The notes beneath the pieces are model-generated. The model had not been told where the DNA came from and searched no databases. It saw only the letters and a program-made list of their open reading frames with translations. 64,000 nucleotides of DNA, taken from Stakelama portus (GTDB lineage: Bacteria > Pseudomonadota > Alphaproteobacteria > Sphingomonadales > Sphingomonadaceae). The position numbers and the translations under genes are program-made. The DNA is taken from assembly GCF_003171655.1 (NCBI RefSeq), contig NZ_QFZL01000004.1, positions 477,900-541,899 of the forward strand. The letters run 5' to 3'. Below are positions 63,169-64,000 of the stretch, piece after piece; within the stretch, counting starts at the first letter, position 1, and each line of letters begins with the position of its first letter.

Positions 63169-63891
63169 CTACGCTGGCAGAGCCTCGTCACCTTCCGGAA
63201 GATCCTTGTCCATGTTGAAGCGCAGGACCTCTTCAAATACTCGGTTACGTGCCCTCGCATCGATAATGAGCGAGGCGGCCAGCATCACATAGAGGTGAAG
63301 CGGAACCTCGTCTGAGGAACCAATGACAAAGTCGTTATAAACGACCCGCTCACTGAGCGAGAACACATCTTTGAAACCGGTCTGCTTCATGTCTCTGTAG
63401 AATTTGTTGTCGATCTCGACGATCGAGAAGGCGAACACTTCTCGTACCGTTGGAATGCGATCGACCAGCTCGCTCGCATAGAGACGACATTGGACCAGAG
63501 CCTTGTTGTTCTCGAAGATGTCCGCACCAGGCTTCTTGAACTCGATGATGACGAGCTTGTTCGGGCGACCTTCATTGTCTTTAGAGAAGAACGCGGCGAT
63601 ATCTGACTTGCGTTGCTGCTTTGTCTCCGTTTCCGTGCCGACCTCGCGAACGATTCGCGCCAGCGTCTCGTCGCTATAGATGTTGCTGTAGGACAGGAAC
63701 TCGTCGTCCACGAGCCACACATTGTTCTCGCGTATATCGTTGCCGTCGCTGTGCTTGCGCAGAATAGCGGCGTGCAGAACGTCCTCGGCAGACTCGCGCG
63801 GCATTTTGGCGAGTGAGTCGATGACGAGCGCGCGGTGAACAATGAAACGAGCCAGATCATCGCTCGCGAGGTGTGACGTGACCCCCGGCTT
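63169..63891 (-). pseudogene. C-terminal remnant of a GHKL-ATPase/PD-(D/E)xK-like protein
   Basis: The frame runs from just after a TGA at 63892-63894 to the stop at 63169 and reads naturally from its first codons: SDDLARFIVHRALVIDSLAK, then the ATG at 63804 (211 aa). It has the motifs ENNVWLVDDEFLSYSNIYSD and KSDIAAFFSKD...KLVIIEFKKPG. I know these from the C-terminal region of large ATP-binding proteins that begin with an HSP90/MutL-like ATPase; the D...ExK pattern suggests a nuclease-like fold. The ATPase half is missing. An expressed short protein from 63804 is possible, but loss of the N-terminus is more likely. Confidence 0.6.
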
Positions 63892-63946
63892 TCATCCAGT
63901 GGCAACCAGAGACCGACTGTTGTTGTCGCGCAAGAGCGCGGGTGAA

Positions 63947-63980
63947 GCAACGGGCGGGGTTAACCCCGCCCGTTGCTTTT
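63947..63980 (+). terminator. perfect 30-bp palindrome followed by TTTT
   Basis: Bases 63947-63961 and 63962-63976 are exact reverse complements (half-site GCAACGGGCGGGGTT), followed on the plus strand by TTTT. It could be a terminator for transcription entering from the left, or a two-fold-symmetric protein site. The surrounding 63892-64000 stretch has no supported gene. Confidence 0.55.
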
Positions 63981-64000
63981 CGAGTTCGGCGGCGAATGCC

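Noticed and set aside
1..64000. CRISPR arrays, rRNA genes or intact insertion sequences
   Set aside because: No regularly spaced direct repeats, rRNA signature sequences or transposase genes were seen.

Overview
The window looks like chromosome from a sphingomonad-type alphaproteobacterium (Sphingomonadales). It is GC-rich with tightly packed genes and many ATGA start/stop overlaps. It carries an alphaproteobacterial F1-ATPase zeta inhibitor, a very large (1539 aa) NAD-glutamate dehydrogenase and a cyo-type quinol oxidase. No organism-specific marker gives a species.

Bases 1 to about 26,950 are ordinary core genome. The order is: end of leuC, a tiny secreted peptide, leuD, a quinone oxidoreductase; then zeta inhibitor-bolA-grxD; cyoABCD on the minus strand with a small lipoprotein; a PoxB-like pyruvate:quinone dehydrogenase, an APC permease, a YafJ-type glutamine amidotransferase, an MscS channel and an FMN glutamate-synthase-like protein; tRNA-Pro(GGG); yajC-secD-secF and an Mth938-like protein; a glycosyltransferase, the large GDH and a PAS protein; and tRNA-Thr(CGT).

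Bases 26,950 to about 54,900 are an accessory block that starts with a tyrosine integrase just downstream of tRNA-Thr. It holds a GAF-PAS-GGDEF-EAL protein, a GC-rich non-coding element full of hairpins, a ParB-like protein, a sigma-region-4-like protein, an MNT-HEPN protein, a relaxase with a candidate oriT, a CopG-type regulator and an excisionase-like HTH protein. No type IV secretion genes are visible, so this looks like a mobilizable or decayed integrative element. Its cargo is (i) a three-gene system matching Detocs (kinase-like sensor DtcA, receiver-only DtcB, receiver-nucleosidase DtcC), followed by a vestige of a second nucleosidase gene, and (ii) a five-gene minus-strand operon matching the E. 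coli yehI-L-M-P-Q set (DUF4132, MoxR ATPase, DUF5682, VWA, SWIM).

Bases 54,977 to 62,915 hold an uncharacterised biosynthetic cluster. A TetR regulator leads a minus-strand operon of ketoacyl synthase III, SDR, MBL hydrolase, ATP-grasp ligase, GNAT/FemAB-like transferase and Rieske oxygenase. It converges on an F390-synthetase-like adenylating enzyme on the plus strand. A 16-bp motif recurs before tetR and before the operon. The window ends with the C-terminal part of a GHKL-ATPase/nuclease-like protein that has lost its N-terminus, and a perfect 30-bp palindrome.
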